From an uncultured Prevotella sp. (GTDB taxonomy: Bacteria > Bacteroidota > Bacteroidia > Bacteroidales > Bacteroidaceae): a DNA stretch of 64,000 nucleotides. The position numbers and the translations under genes are program-made. Under the pieces are notes generated by a model. That model worked only from the letters and a program-made list of their open reading frames with translations, searched no databases and was not told the origin of the DNA. This document shows, piece after piece, positions 8,513 to 18,686 of this stretch. The stretch is from the NCBI GenBank assembly GCA_902464615.1, contig CABQKA010000005.1, forward strand, positions 62,001-126,000, given 5' to 3'. The first letter of the stretch is position 1, and each line of letters opens with the position of its first letter.

Positions 8513-9109
8513 TCAGAACTCTACTTTCGGCGCAGTAGCAGCTCCGGCATCCGCCTCAAAAGCAGACTTTTTCTCAAAGCCGAACATCGAAGCGAATACA
8601 TTGGTCGGAAAGCGCCGGACAGAAACATTGTATGTCTTTACCGCTGCGTTGTAAAGCTGGCGGCTCTCGTTGATGCGGTTCTCCGTTCCCTCGAGCTGGG
8701 CCTGCAGCTCTGAGAAATTCTCGCTGGCACGCAGCTGCGGATAGTTTTCCGCAATCGCCATCAACCTTCCCAGTGCGGTGGACAGTTCGCCCTGGGCCGC
8801 CTGGATTTCGCGCAAACGCTCCGGCGTCAAGTCCGCTGCATCGACAGACAGTTTCGTTGCTTTCGCGCGGGCGTCCACCACACCTTGAAGCGTTTCCTGC
8901 TCATGCGCTGCGTAGCCTTTGACGGTTGCCACAAGGTTGGGCACCAAATCCGCCCGGCGCTGGTACTGTGCCTGTACGTCTGCCCAAGCGTTCGCTACAT
9001 GCTCGTCCTTTTCCACCAGGCCGTTATAGGACTGCCACACGGTAAAAGCCAGCAGCAAGACGACTACGCCCACTATGGCCCAAACGATTTTTGACTTAGA
9101 TGTTTTCAT
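8513..9109 (-). CDS. lemA: LemA family protein
   Basis: A 198-residue protein with one N-terminal membrane helix (about residues 9-25, IVWAIVGVVVLLLAFTVW) and a long helical-bundle domain typical of LemA (AWADVQAQYQRRADLVPNL, ENYPQLRASENFSELQAQLEGTENRI). Family members sit at the membrane with a helical domain outside or facing the periplasm; the function is poorly defined. It follows the TPM-domain gene by 57 bases, a common pairing that suggests joint action in envelope maintenance. Confidence 0.93.
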   Translation of the reverse strand: MKTSKSKIVWAIVGVVVLLLAFTVWQSYNGLVEKDEHVANAWADVQAQYQRRADLVPNLVATVKGYAAHEQETLQGVVDARAKATKLSVDAADLTPERLREIQAAQGELSTALGRLMAIAENYPQLRASENFSELQAQLEGTENRINESRQLYNAAVKTYNVSVRRFPTNVFASMFGFEKKSAFEADAGAATAPKVEF

Positions 9110-9166
9110 TTTCTTCGGATTATAGGATTAATAGTTTATATCGTATGACACTACCCCGGCGGAACG

Positions 9167-10069
9167 TCAGAAGCTGCCACCGCTGCCGCCGCCACCGAAC
9201 GACCCGCCGCCAAAACTGCCGCCGCTGAACGACCCGCCGCCATGCCCGCCGCCCACGATGAACGGCGGCAGCCAGAGCCCCCCATGCAAGCCACCGCCGG
9301 CAGGCGGTTCGCGGTCGGCCGTGGTCTCTTCATGGCCGCAATGGCTGCAGCGCCAATGACGGCGCAACCATATCCTGCCACCTTGCGTAACGCGCTCTGT
9401 CTTCACGGCCCGTAACGTCCGGTGGTGGCAGCGCGGACAATAGCGCCGTGCGGAAGTCCTCTGGAACAGGACCATAAGAACGCCTATAAAGAACAGGGCC
9501 ACTATAATCCCTACACCCATTGCGTGATCATCCGCCGCGTTGTCCCGTTGGGCGTGCAGCGACGGGTCGCCCCGCACATAGCCGTCTATGGCCTTCAACG
9601 ATTCCACGACGGCCTTGTCCCACTCTCCCCGTTTCAGAGCGGGCACCGTAATACGGTTCTGGATGCGGCGGCATATCGCGTCGGGCAAAGTACCTTCCAA
9701 CCCGTTGCCGGTCAGGATCTGGTACGTGCGATCCTCGGTTGCGATGATAAAGATCAGTCCGGTGCGCTGCTCCGCATCGCCGACGCCATATTTCCGCGCC
9801 AGGTCCATGCCGAAGCGGTAAGGGTCGCCGCCCTCCAATCGTTTCACGGCGACCACCACGGTTTCCACTCCCTTGTCGCGCTCCAGCCGCGACAACAGCA
9901 CGTCGGCCGAATCCACGGCGGCCTGTGAAAGCACGCCGTCGGGATTGCATACATAGCGGCGTGCGTCCTGCAGATGCACCATAGGTAATGTTTCCGGCGT
10001 CCATCCCCGGGCGACGGCTCCCAATATGTTGCACAAAAGCAACAGGCCTAAAACAATATTTCGCCTCAT
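9167..10069 (-). CDS. TPM-domain membrane protein with zinc ribbon and Gly-rich tail
   Basis: A 300-residue protein. Order: signal peptide (1-21), TPM domain (about 35-165, with LIFIIATEDRTYQILTGNGLEG), one membrane helix (about 185-200, MGVGIIVALFFIGVLMVLF), a zinc ribbon with two CxxC knuckles (CPRC and CSHC, about 211-245), and a C-terminal tail of GGGSF/GGSF repeats. TPM proteins have been linked to photosystem repair and acid phosphatase activity elsewhere; the role in Bacteroidales is unknown. It sits directly before lemA. Confidence 0.85.
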   Translation of the reverse strand: MRRNIVLGLLLLCNILGAVARGWTPETLPMVHLQDARRYVCNPDGVLSQAAVDSADVLLSRLERDKGVETVVVAVKRLEGGDPYRFGMDLARKYGVGDAEQRTGLIFIIATEDRTYQILTGNGLEGTLPDAICRRIQNRITVPALKRGEWDKAVVESLKAIDGYVRGDPSLHAQRDNAADDHAMGVGIIVALFFIGVLMVLFQRTSARRYCPRCHHRTLRAVKTERVTQGGRIWLRRHWRCSHCGHEETTADREPPAGGGLHGGLWLPPFIVGGGHGGGSFSGGSFGGGSFGGGGSGGSF

Positions 10070-10117
10070 CTGTCTTTCTCCTTTTTCTGTTTCTTGCCGG
10101 CGGGGTGCGCCTGCCGC

Positions 10118-10891
10118 TCACCAATCGGCCCCTTGTGCGGGCCGGCCGTTCCATATATCCCAGGCGGCAAGGGCCTGAAGGTGCAACATCTCCAGACCGT
10201 TTTTCACCACTGCCCCACGCTCCGCGCCGAGCCGCATGAACTGCGTCTCTTCCGGATTGTAGACCAAATCGTACAACAAATGGTCCGGCGTCAGCCATTG
10301 ATAAGGAATTGCCGGAGCGCGGTCCACGTTCGGAAACATGCCGACGGGCGAACAGTTGACCACGACTGTATGGGTGGCCATCATGTCCGCTGTCAGATCG
10401 GCATAACCTATCTGCCCCTCACGGGGAGTACGGCTCACGCAAAGGACTTCCAGCCCCATGCGACGCAAGGCATAGACCACCGCGAGCGAAGCCCCGCCTG
10501 TGCCCAACACTAAAGCGGCACGGTGATGCGGACGTAAAAGAGGGCGGATGGAGCGGGCAAAACCTGTCACGTCGGAGTTATAACCTTCCAGCCTCACCTG
10601 TCCGTCCGACCGCACAATGCGGATCACGTTCACCGCCCCGATGGCGCGCGCTTCGGGGCTTAGGGCAGACAAAAAGCGGAGTACGCCCTGCTTGTGCGGA
10701 ATCGTAACGTTCAGTCCGCACAAAGAAGGCTCGTCCGACACCAACCGGGGCAAATCATCCACATCCGGCAGTTCAAAATTGCGGTAAACCGCCGCCAATC
10801 CCTCGCGCGCAAACTTCTCCGTAAAGAAGCGGGCCGAAAAGGAATGGCCCAAAGGATAGCCTACCAGGCCGTACAATTTCTCCATTTTCAT
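10118..10891 (-). CDS. aroE: Shikimate dehydrogenase
   Basis: A 257-residue NADPH-dependent reductase converting 3-dehydroshikimate to shikimate in aromatic amino acid synthesis. The N-terminal substrate-binding signature [13 protein letters not shown] is at about 11-23; [13 protein letters not shown] carries the catalytic Lys; the nucleotide-binding loop is [11 protein letters not shown]. Its start overlaps the upstream menaquinone methyltransferase stop by 4 bases (ATGA), so the two are translationally coupled. Another in-frame ATG two codons in is equally possible. Confidence 0.96.
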   Translation of the reverse strand: MKMEKLYGLVGYPLGHSFSARFFTEKFAREGLAAVYRNFELPDVDDLPRLVSDEPSLCGLNVTIPHKQGVLRFLSALSPEARAIGAVNVIRIVRSDGQVRLEGYNSDVTGFARSIRPLLRPHHRAALVLGTGGASLAVVYALRRMGLEVLCVSRTPREGQIGYADLTADMMATHTVVVNCSPVGMFPNVDRAPAIPYQWLTPDHLLYDLVYNPEETQFMRLGAERGAVVKNGLEMLHLQALAAWDIWNGRPAQGADW

Positions 10892-11658
10892 TTAGTAAGA
10901 GGTTCTACATGCTCCGCCGGCCGGCAGGCCGTATATAACGTGCTCAGCCCGAAGGTGAAACGCCGGAAGCGCACCTCGGCAAATCCGGCCCGCTGGAGGA
11001 TGCCCTGCATCTCTTCCCCTTGGGGAAATGCCTCCATCGTCGCGGGCAAATAGGCATAGGCCTTACCGTCGCGCGACACCAGCCTCCCCAACGCGGGCAT
11101 CAGCACATGGGAGTAGAACCGGAACAATTGCCGCATGGGCGCCCGCCGCGGCGCGGTCAGTTCGATGATGACCAGACGGCCGCCCGGCCGCAACACGCGC
11201 CACATCTCGCGCAGCCCGCGGTCCAGGTCCTCAAAGTTACGCACGCCATAGGCCACCGTCACCGCGTCGAAAGATGCATCGGCTATGCGCAGGTTCAGAC
11301 AGTCATCCTTCTGGAAGCGGATTACGTCGGACAGCCCGGCACGCGCCGCCTTCTCCCGCCCTACGTCGAGCATTCCCTCCGAAAGGTCTACGCCGAGAAT
11401 GCGGTCGGGCTGCAGGCGGCGTGCCGACAGCAGGGCGAAGTCGCCTGTGCCGGTGGCCACGTCGAGAATCTCGCGCGGCTGATACGGTTGCAGCGAACGG
11501 ATGGCCGCACGCCGCCAATAGCGGTCTATGCCCAACGAGAAGGCATGATTGAGCATATCATAACTATGCGCGATGTTGTCGAACATCCGCTCCACCTGCC
11601 GCCCTTTGGCTTCCTTCGCATTGTAAGGCGTAATCGTCTCTTGCTTGTAACGCGTCAC
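10888..11658 (-). CDS. ubiE: Demethylmenaquinone methyltransferase (UbiE/MenG)
   Basis: A 256-residue SAM-dependent methyltransferase for the last step of menaquinone synthesis. Motif I is [12 protein letters not shown] (about residues 66-77); the family signatures [12 protein letters not shown] and [14 protein letters not shown] are present. Only menaquinone is expected in this phylum. A -7 promoter box lies 26-33 bases upstream and a 283-base gap with a palindromic repeat separates it from fmt, so it probably begins a transcript with aroE. Confidence 0.95.
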   Translation of the reverse strand: MTRYKQETITPYNAKEAKGRQVERMFDNIAHSYDMLNHAFSLGIDRYWRRAAIRSLQPYQPREILDVATGTGDFALLSARRLQPDRILGVDLSEGMLDVGREKAARAGLSDVIRFQKDDCLNLRIADASFDAVTVAYGVRNFEDLDRGLREMWRVLRPGGRLVIIELTAPRRAPMRQLFRFYSHVLMPALGRLVSRDGKAYAYLPATMEAFPQGEEMQGILQRAGFAEVRFRRFTFGLSTLYTACRPAEHVEPLTK

Positions 11659-11683
11659 TTTCGTATGTCTTATACTGGGTTAG

Positions 11684-11691
11684 CAAAGGTA
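11684..11691 (-). promoter_or_regulatory. -7 box upstream of ubiE
   Basis: Minus-strand TACCTTTG at 11691-11684, 26 bases before the ATG. No convincing -33 TTTG; the base group at the expected position reads TTCG. Confidence 0.4.
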
Positions 11692-11814
11692 CGCAATATG
11701 GCTGTAATGGACGAATCGGGGGAAAAGAATTTGGACTGCCGCGCGACTTTCGGCCCCGTCTGGCCGCGCGCGGACCACAGCCGGCGGCAGACCGGGCCGC
11801 ACGGACAAAGAAAA

Positions 11815-11873
11815 TACGGGGCTAAGGCGCGTAGCCACACGCCTTAGCCCCGTACACAGTCCGCCTATCCCCG
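11815..11873. repeat. Palindromic intergenic element, copy B
   Basis: Perfect 15-bp arms TACGGGGCTAAGGCG (11815-11829) and CGCCTTAGCCCCGTA (11840-11854), 10-base loop, then a satellite CCTATCCCCGT at about 11863-11873. Same arrangement as copies A and F. It lies between fmt and ubiE, which are on the same strand. Confidence 0.8.
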
Positions 11874-11941
11874 TAGGGACGGCAAAAGATTTCCGAAGGT
11901 GAAACAAGCCGCTGTCGCCAAGGGGATGCCGCCCAAGCGGT

Positions 11942-12913
11942 CTACTCCACACGCAAGGAGGCCGAAGCATGGAATCCGCGCAGGAAGTCCGCGACGTCCA
12001 TCCGCTTTTTTCCGGCCAACTGGAGCGAACGGATATGCAGGTAACCCTCCGGCAACGCCACAGCCAACGAAGTCTTGCCATCGGTCACGACCGTACCGGC
12101 CGGTTCGGCAACTGGCGTAAACTCTTTCTCAGCGGCGTAAATTTTCATGACCTGCCGTCTGTCATCCTGCACCAATTCCGTCCAGGCGGCGGGATAGGGA
12201 GACAGGCCGCGGATGAAATCGTAAGTCCGCTTCACGCCCCACGTCCAATTGATGCGGCAGGTCTCTTTGAAAATCTTGGGAGCTGCGTGGAGGAGAACGC
12301 CGCCGGAAACCTCCTGTTGCGGCATCGCCTGCACGTTGCCCGCGGCTATGAGGTCGACCGTCTCGGTTACCAGTTCCGCGCCGATTTCCATCAGACGGTC
12401 GTGCACATCTTCGGCCGTGTCCGTATCGGAAATGGGAACGCGCACCTGACGAATGACGTTGCCGGTATCAATCTCGTGCTGGAGGAAAAAAGTCGTTACT
12501 CCGGTCTCAGTCTCCCCGTTGATAATGGCCCAATTGATAGGCGCAGCCCCCCTATACTGCGGCAGGAGGGAGGCATGAAGATTGAACGTGCCGCAGGACG
12601 GCATTGCCCAGACCACTTCGGGCAGCATGCGGAAGGCGACAACGACCTGAAGGTCGGCACGAAGTGCGCGCAATTGCTCGAGAAACTCCGGGTCTTGCAA
12701 CTTGACCGGTTGCAGGACGGGCAGACCTGCCTCCTCGGCATAGCGCTTGACCGGCGAGGATTGCAGTGCCGTTTGATGGCGACCTATTGGTTTGTCGGGC
12801 ATCGTGACGACACCGACCACATTATACCCGCCTTCGACAAGGCGGCGCAGGCTCTCCACTGCAAACTCGGGAGTACCCATAAAGACAATGCGAAGAGAAT
12901 GGTTCGTTGGCAT
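11942..12913 (-). CDS. fmt: Methionyl-tRNA formyltransferase
   Basis: A 323-residue enzyme that formylates initiator Met-tRNA using 10-formyltetrahydrofolate. The N-terminal domain has VFMGTPEFAVESL (about 10-22) and the catalytic folate-binding region NLHASLLPQYRGAAPIN (about 109-125); the C-terminal OB-fold domain follows from about 210. Length is normal. It follows the ClC channel gene by 72 bases in the long minus-strand gene series. Confidence 0.97.
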   Translation of the reverse strand: MPTNHSLRIVFMGTPEFAVESLRRLVEGGYNVVGVVTMPDKPIGRHQTALQSSPVKRYAEEAGLPVLQPVKLQDPEFLEQLRALRADLQVVVAFRMLPEVVWAMPSCGTFNLHASLLPQYRGAAPINWAIINGETETGVTTFFLQHEIDTGNVIRQVRVPISDTDTAEDVHDRLMEIGAELVTETVDLIAAGNVQAMPQQEVSGGVLLHAAPKIFKETCRINWTWGVKRTYDFIRGLSPYPAAWTELVQDDRRQVMKIYAAEKEFTPVAEPAGTVVTDGKTSLAVALPEGYLHIRSLQLAGKKRMDVADFLRGFHASASLRVE

Positions 12914-12985
12914 GGATTATGAATTAAATTGCTGTCACTTCAAGAAGCCGCGGCCAACCGTCCGGGCCGAAAGCGGGGCGTTATC

Positions 12986-14788
12986 CTATTCTTCCGAAAA
13001 ATCAAGCATGATTTGACGGTAAGACGTATAAAGCCGCGTGCGGGAAATGAAACCTGCAAACGTTCCGTCGGGCTGAAGCACTGGCAACGTCCCGGCATCG
13101 CTATCCTGGAACTTGTCCATCACGATGGACATGGCCTCGTCCGTGCGAAGGACCACTTGGGGCTGCTCCATGAGATCGGCCGCCGTAAACTGCCGGTAAA
13201 GCTCACTGCGGAAAATAATCTGGCGAATGCTGTTCAGATTGATAACCCCGAGCAAGTGCCCCTTGGGATCGGTCACGGCGAAATGAATGCGTTTGCTTTT
13301 GGCGATGACCTGCACAATCTGGCCCAGATTCATATCCGGCGAAAGGCGGGGGCGCTCCTTGTCAATGACGGCATCGAGAGACATCAGCGTGAGGATGGAG
13401 CGGTCCTTATGGTGAGTCAGAAGCTCGCCCTTGCGGGCCAGACGCATGGCATAGATGCTGTGCGGCTCAAAGGCGTTGATGGTAAGGTAGGACGCGACGG
13501 AAACAATCATCAGCGGGATAAACAAGTCGTAGCCTCCGGTCAACTCCGCTATCAGGAACACGCCGGTAAGCGGTGCGTGGAACACGCCGCTCATGACTCC
13601 TGCCATACCTAACAAGGAATAATTGGTCTCCGGAACATGGATGCCGAACGGCTCATACGTGTTCCACAGACTTGAAAATACGAAACCGCCTATACATCCC
13701 AGAAAAAGGCTCGGGGCAAACGTACCGCCGCAACCGCCACCGCCGTTGGTGGCCGTCGTGGCAAACACCTTCAAAAGGAGGATAAGGCCCAGATAGAGCA
13801 ACAGGTGTTCCGAATGGCCATAAAATATGGAATTGTTAAGGACCGTATCGACACCGTGGACAGAAGTGCCGGACAGGAGCACTGATATGGTGGAATAGCC
13901 TTCACCATAAAGCGGAGGGAAAAAATAGATAAGCAAAGCCAGCACAGAACCGCCCAAGGCGATGCGCGCATACATGTTCTGAATCCGTCCGAACACTTGC
14001 TCGAAGGAGTTCATTGCCCGCGTAAAGTAGAGAGAGAGAAGCCCGCAGCAGATGCCCAGCAAAATGGTGCTGGGAACGCGGTCGACCGTAAACGGGTCGA
14101 GGAGTGTAAAAGAAAAAACGGAATCTGTCCCGGTCAGGGCATAGGTCAGGCACGTCGCGGTGAGACACGAGATGAGGAGCGGGAGGAGCGAGGCCATCGT
14201 CAAATCTATCATGAGAACCTCCAAGGTGAACACAAGGCCGGCTATCGGGGCTTTGAAAATGCCGGCTATCGCGCCGGACGCGCCACATCCGATAAGGAGC
14301 ATCAGCGTTTTATGGTCCAACTTGAAGATACGGCCCAAATCAGAGCCGATGGCGGAACCGGTCAGTACGATCGGCGACTCCGCACCCACCGAACCGCCGA
14401 AGCCGATGGTCAAAGCGGAAGCGAGAATGCTGGACCAGCAGTTGTGGCTGCGGATGTGGCCTTGCCGCCGCGAGATGGCGTAAAGTATTTTCGTAACGCC
14501 ATGCCCGATATCGTCCCTTACTATATAGCGGATGAACAACGCGGTAAGAAAAATACCGATCAAGGGATAAAGCAGAAAGAGCCAGTTGGCCTGGGTAATG
14601 TCGAATTGGGCGGTCAGCAGTGTTTCGATTTCGTGAATGAGCCATTTAAGAAGCTGGGCAGCCAAAGCAGTCCCTATGCCCACCAGAAAACTGAGCAATA
14701 ATATGAACTGCCTGTGACTTAAGTGGGCAGAGCAAAAAGCCGACAGGGAGTCGGCCAATGTGGTTTTCCGAATTTGCTTCTGATCCAT
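12986..14788 (-). CDS. ClC-family chloride channel/transporter with CBS domains
   Basis: A 600-residue membrane protein. About ten membrane helices span residues 25-440. ClC selectivity-filter signatures are seen: GFGGSVGAESPIV (with the gating Glu position filled) and TNGGGGCGGTFAPSLFLG. The C-terminus (about 445-600) carries two CBS domains ending in SRTRLYTSYRQ, which may sense adenine nucleotides. Ion type and whether it is a channel or proton antiporter cannot be told from sequence alone. Confidence 0.93.
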   Translation of the reverse strand: MDQKQIRKTTLADSLSAFCSAHLSHRQFILLLSFLVGIGTALAAQLLKWLIHEIETLLTAQFDITQANWLFLLYPLIGIFLTALFIRYIVRDDIGHGVTKILYAISRRQGHIRSHNCWSSILASALTIGFGGSVGAESPIVLTGSAIGSDLGRIFKLDHKTLMLLIGCGASGAIAGIFKAPIAGLVFTLEVLMIDLTMASLLPLLISCLTATCLTYALTGTDSVFSFTLLDPFTVDRVPSTILLGICCGLLSLYFTRAMNSFEQVFGRIQNMYARIALGGSVLALLIYFFPPLYGEGYSTISVLLSGTSVHGVDTVLNNSIFYGHSEHLLLYLGLILLLKVFATTATNGGGGCGGTFAPSLFLGCIGGFVFSSLWNTYEPFGIHVPETNYSLLGMAGVMSGVFHAPLTGVFLIAELTGGYDLFIPLMIVSVASYLTINAFEPHSIYAMRLARKGELLTHHKDRSILTLMSLDAVIDKERPRLSPDMNLGQIVQVIAKSKRIHFAVTDPKGHLLGVINLNSIRQIIFRSELYRQFTAADLMEQPQVVLRTDEAMSIVMDKFQDSDAGTLPVLQPDGTFAGFISRTRLYTSYRQIMLDFSEE

Positions 14789-14849
14789 GCGCTTTAACTT
14801 TACAACTGCTTACAAAAGGCTTCCGGCATCTGAAACACGGCAAGTGCTG

Positions 14850-15428
14850 CTAACGCCGAATGACTTGTACTTCTCCCCCGGCGCCCAATCTGATAATTGA
14901 AGAGGCCTGCCCTGTACCTTTCTCTCTGCGGCGCGATGTGCAGACATAATCTACCGCTTCTTTGATTTCTTCCGGAATATCTGCGAAACAGGACGGAGAA
15001 GGCTGTCCGCTGACGTTTGCGGAAGTCGAAACAATGGCCCTGCGCATACGGAAACAAAGTTCTTTGCTAAATGGCTCTTTCGTTACACGTATGCCGGCGC
15101 TTCCGTCCTCTGCCAGCACGCTGGGCGCCAGATTTCTCGCCCCGCAATAGATTATAGTCAGAGGACGCACGGAAAGTTCTATTAAATCCCAAGCCACGGG
15201 AGGAACATCTCGGACGTAGAAGTCTATTTTCGCCTCGCTGTCCACCAACGAAATCAATGCCTTGGCGTCTGCACGCTGCTTAATCTCAAAGACGCGCCTT
15301 ACGGCCTCCTCGTTTGTTGCGTCGCAGCCGATGCCCCAAATAGTATCGGTGGGATAAAGAATCACTCCGCCGCGGTTCATCACTTCTACGGCCCGGCGTA
15401 TATCTTCTTTGTATTGCGCTGTCATCAT
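14850..15428 (-). CDS. L-threonylcarbamoyladenylate synthase (Sua5/YrdC/TsaC)
   Basis: About 192 residues. It makes threonylcarbamoyl-AMP for the t6A37 modification of tRNAs. The YrdC signature GGVILYPTDTIWGIGCDATN lies near the N-terminus, with EIKQRADAKALISLV after it and STSANVSGQPS further on. Several ATGs are close together (15434, 15428, 15425); 15428 was taken because homologues start just before the KEDIRRA helix. The frame is open further upstream to 15461. It follows prfC by about 98 bases. Confidence 0.92.
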   Translation of the reverse strand: MMTAQYKEDIRRAVEVMNRGGVILYPTDTIWGIGCDATNEEAVRRVFEIKQRADAKALISLVDSEAKIDFYVRDVPPVAWDLIELSVRPLTIIYCGARNLAPSVLAEDGSAGIRVTKEPFSKELCFRMRRAIVSTSANVSGQPSPSCFADIPEEIKEAVDYVCTSRRREKGTGQASSIIRLGAGGEVQVIRR

Positions 15429-15526
15429 TATCATTTCACCATTTTTACCTGTCAGGCCCAATCTGAGCTGACTGTATTTGCTTACTGGGACTATTCTGCT
15501 GTCTGCGCTCGCCTTTACCGCCGGGC

Positions 15527-17092
15527 TTAAAACTCGCTGGTAAAATGGAAACGTATATGCTCGAAATCCTGCTTGGCCATTTCCAGAACGTAGGCCGAAT
15601 CCGCCAGGAACACGTCACGACCTTCGCGGTCGCAGGCCATGTACTGGTATTTGCGGCGTTTGAATGCTTGCAACTGTTCTTCGTCATCGCTCTCTATCCA
15701 GCATGCTTTGTACAAGCTGACCGGTTCCCAGCGACATTTCGCCCCGTACTCGTGCTCCAAACGGTATTGGATGACCTCGAACTGTAACTGGCCGACCGTC
15801 CCGATAAGAGTCCGTCCGTTAAACTGGTTGACAAACATCTGCGCCACGCCTTCGTCCATCAACTGCTCCACGCCCTTGTGAAGCTGTTTGGCTTTCATGG
15901 GGTCGGCATTCTCTATATATTTGAACAGTTCCGGAGAGAAACTGGGTAAACCGCGGAAATGAAGCTCCTCGCCTGCCGTCAGCGTATCGCCAATCTTAAA
16001 CGTGCCGCTGGCCGGCAAGCCCACAATGTCACCAGCCCAAGCCTCGTCAATAGTGCTCTTCCGCTGGGCCATAAACTGCGTAGGAGAACTGAAACGCAAT
16101 GTTTTCCCTTGACGTACCAGCAAGTAGGGCGCATTACGGACAAACTTGCCGCTACAAACCTTACAGAATGCCACGCAAGAACGATGGTTCGGGTCGATAT
16201 TGGCCGTAATCTTAAAGATGAAACCGGTAAAATTAGGCTCTTCCGGACGGACCTCACGCTCTTGCGCCTGCACAGGTTGCGGACTGGGAGCGATACGGAC
16301 AAAACAATCCAAGAGTTCTTTGACACCGAAATTATTCAATGCCGAGCCGAAAAAGACCGGAGCGACCTCGGCTGCCAGATAAGCCTTGCGGTCAAAGTCG
16401 GGGTAAACGCCCTCTATCAACTCCAAGTCGTCGCGCAACTGCCGTGCATTCGCCTCCCCGACATTCGCTTCAAGCTCGCTGCTATGAATGTCCACCGTTA
16501 TCTTCTCCGTCACCTTCTGCTTGTCCGGGGCGAAAAGATTAAGCTCCTGTTCGTAGATATTATAAACACCCTTGAACCTCGGGCCTTGATTAATCGGCCA
16601 CGACAGCGGGCGCACTTTTATCTGCAATTCCTCCTCCAGTTCGTCCAAAAGGTCGAACGGATCTTTCCCCTCGCGGTCCATTTTATTCACAAAGATAATG
16701 ACCGGCGTCCTGCGCATGCGGCATACGGTCATTAATTTGCGCGTTTGCGCCTCCACGCCTTTTGCGCTGTCCACTACGATAATGGCGCTGTCCACTGCGG
16801 TCAGCGTGCGGAAAGTATCTTCGGCAAAATCCTGGTGGCCGGGCGTGTCAAGGATGTTTACTTTATAGTCGCCGTAATCAAATTCCATCACGGACGTTGT
16901 CACCGAGATTCCGCGCTGCTTCTCGATTTCCATCCAGTCGCTCGTAGCGGTCTTTTTTATTTTATTGTTTTTCACCGCTCCGGCTACTTGTATCTGCCCG
17001 CCGAAAAGCAGCAACTTCTCCGTCAGCGTTGTCTTGCCCGCATCAGGATGGGAAATAATTGCAAACGTTCGTCTTCTTTCTATTTCGTTCAT
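15527..17092 (-). CDS. prfC: Peptide chain release factor 3
   Basis: A 521-residue translational GTPase that recycles RF1/RF2 after termination. G1 is SHPDAGKT (14-21), the switch II region is DTPGHQDF, and G4 is NKMDRE. Domain II and the C-terminal domain specific to RF3 follow at normal length. Located between rfbD and the Sua5 gene on the same strand, with roughly 100-base gaps on each side. Confidence 0.97.
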   Translation of the reverse strand: MNEIERRRTFAIISHPDAGKTTLTEKLLLFGGQIQVAGAVKNNKIKKTATSDWMEIEKQRGISVTTSVMEFDYGDYKVNILDTPGHQDFAEDTFRTLTAVDSAIIVVDSAKGVEAQTRKLMTVCRMRRTPVIIFVNKMDREGKDPFDLLDELEEELQIKVRPLSWPINQGPRFKGVYNIYEQELNLFAPDKQKVTEKITVDIHSSELEANVGEANARQLRDDLELIEGVYPDFDRKAYLAAEVAPVFFGSALNNFGVKELLDCFVRIAPSPQPVQAQEREVRPEEPNFTGFIFKITANIDPNHRSCVAFCKVCSGKFVRNAPYLLVRQGKTLRFSSPTQFMAQRKSTIDEAWAGDIVGLPASGTFKIGDTLTAGEELHFRGLPSFSPELFKYIENADPMKAKQLHKGVEQLMDEGVAQMFVNQFNGRTLIGTVGQLQFEVIQYRLEHEYGAKCRWEPVSLYKACWIESDDEEQLQAFKRRKYQYMACDREGRDVFLADSAYVLEMAKQDFEHIRFHFTSEF

Positions 17093-17190
17093 ATTCTCAA
17101 TTGCTGTCGTCCCCGACTATGGGGAGGAGGATGGAGTTCCGCTGGGATAGGGTCTTTACGTGCGCGGAACGGTTCTCGGTGGGGAGGAGC

Positions 17191-18069
17191 TTATAATCGG
17201 TCCATACAGTCCCGCAGGCTGTCTTCCCACCAAGGTATCGTCAGGCCGAATACCTTTTTGATTTTTGTTTTGTCCAATACGGAATAAGGCGGCCGTCGGG
17301 CCGGTGTCGGGTATTCGTCTGTATGAAGCGCCTTCAACCGGCAATCCTGTTCCGTAATGCCTGCCGCACGGTGTATTGCATGGGCAAAGTCGAACCACGA
17401 CGTCACGCCTTCGTTGCTATAATGATATATGCCGGGAATCACGCCTTTTTCGAGAATCTTCAGGATAGCGTCCGCCAAATCGCGGGCGTAGGTCGGTGTC
17501 CCTATCTGGTCTGCCACCACGCCGAGTTCCTTTTGCTCACGCCCGAGGCGAAGCATTGTCTTGACGAAATTACTGCCGAAGGAAGAATAAAGCCAGGCGG
17601 TTCGGATGACCATTGCTCCGGGACAGCCAAGGATTACGCGTTCTTCTCCCGCCAGTTTTGTCCGGCCATACACCGTGCAGGGAGCTGCGGGCGCATCCTC
17701 ACGGTAGGGGGTAAAAGACGTGCCGTCGAACACATAGTCGGTAGAAATCTGTATCATCGTACCGCCCTGCTCGGCCACGGCCTCCGCCAGATAGCCCGGC
17801 GCCACGCGGTTGAGCAGGTCGCACCGCTCGGGCTCTTTTTCAGCCTTGTCCACCGCCGTATAGGCCGCACAGTTCACGATGCAGTCCGGGCGTTCGGACT
17901 CAACACAGGCCCGGACCGCGGCGCGGTCGGTAATGTCCAGTTCGTCGTAATCAGTAAAGCGGAACTGAAACTTCTCCTTGTAAGCGCCGGCCAGTTGCTG
18001 CAGTTCGCTGCCCAACTGCCCCCGGCACCCTGTTACCAATATCTGTTTCATCTTATCCATATTTTTCAC
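17191..18069 (-). CDS. rfbD: dTDP-4-dehydrorhamnose reductase
   Basis: A 292-residue NADPH-dependent reductase completing dTDP-L-rhamnose synthesis for cell-surface polysaccharide. The Rossmann motif TGCRGQLGSEL is near residues 13-23, followed by DYDELDITD, NCAAYTAVDKAE and STDYVFDG. The catalytic Tyr-x3-Lys is in YGRTKLAGE. rfbA, rfbB and rfbC are not in the window. The first in-frame ATG is used; two more ATGs at codons 4 and 7 are alternatives. Confidence 0.95.
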   Translation of the reverse strand: MKNMDKMKQILVTGCRGQLGSELQQLAGAYKEKFQFRFTDYDELDITDRAAVRACVESERPDCIVNCAAYTAVDKAEKEPERCDLLNRVAPGYLAEAVAEQGGTMIQISTDYVFDGTSFTPYREDAPAAPCTVYGRTKLAGEERVILGCPGAMVIRTAWLYSSFGSNFVKTMLRLGREQKELGVVADQIGTPTYARDLADAILKILEKGVIPGIYHYSNEGVTSWFDFAHAIHRAAGITEQDCRLKALHTDEYPTPARRPPYSVLDKTKIKKVFGLTIPWWEDSLRDCMDRL

Positions 18070-18089
18070 CTGCGCCGGTGCGGATTCCG

Positions 18090-18635
18090 TCAGCCGAAAT
18101 CTATCGGCGTTTCCTTGTCTTTGAAATAATAGTCAGACAATTGCCCCAACAGGGTCGAAATATCCTTGACAGCGTGCTCCGTGCCTTCCGATACCGTTTT
18201 GTGCTGCAGGCGCAACATCAGCACGCCGTAGAGAGCCTCGAAACATGTCTGCAACTCAGTCCCGCCGTCTCCGCCACCTTTCTGCCTTAACTCTACGATG
18301 TAAGGCAACACCTTGTAATACATCTCCCGGTAGTAAGGAAAATTCGGGGAAGCCAGCAGTTTCCGGTGCAGTTCTTCCAGTTCCTGAAGCACGTTGCGGC
18401 AGATTTGCAAATGCCCTTTTTCCATCACGCCTTCCGTGTGCATCATCTCGCACAGGTCAGAATACCACTGCTCCGTCCGGGCACGTTCTTCCCCGGTAAG
18501 ACCGAAAGCCGCGAGATACGTATCGCGCAAACGGTCGAAGTCGCCGCCGTATGCGCGAATCAAATCCTCCACCTGCCACAAATACAGCAAATATTCGGCA
18601 CGGTTTTCTCTTCTCAGGCGATCTGCAATCTGCAT
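18090..18635 (-). CDS. DUF4924 family protein
   Basis: A 181-residue, mostly helical cytoplasmic protein with no signal peptide or membrane segment. It opens MQIADRLRRENRAEYLLYLWQ and has many aromatic and charged residues. I recognise it as the Bacteroidales family DUF4924, often found beside rfbD and a LysE exporter; no function is known. It is 20 bases upstream of rfbD, so co-transcription is likely. Confidence 0.8.
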   Translation of the reverse strand: MQIADRLRRENRAEYLLYLWQVEDLIRAYGGDFDRLRDTYLAAFGLTGEERARTEQWYSDLCEMMHTEGVMEKGHLQICRNVLQELEELHRKLLASPNFPYYREMYYKVLPYIVELRQKGGGDGGTELQTCFEALYGVLMLRLQHKTVSEGTEHAVKDISTLLGQLSDYYFKDKETPIDFG

Positions 18636-18686
18636 GACTTAACAATAAAAAAAGACATTCCGACATCTTACCCGGTCTGCCGGCGG

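Noticed and set aside
9528..10298. 256-residue Arg/Gly-rich minus-strand frame
   Set aside because: Overlaps the TPM and aroE genes in another frame and has the composition of a frame-shifted GC-rich gene.
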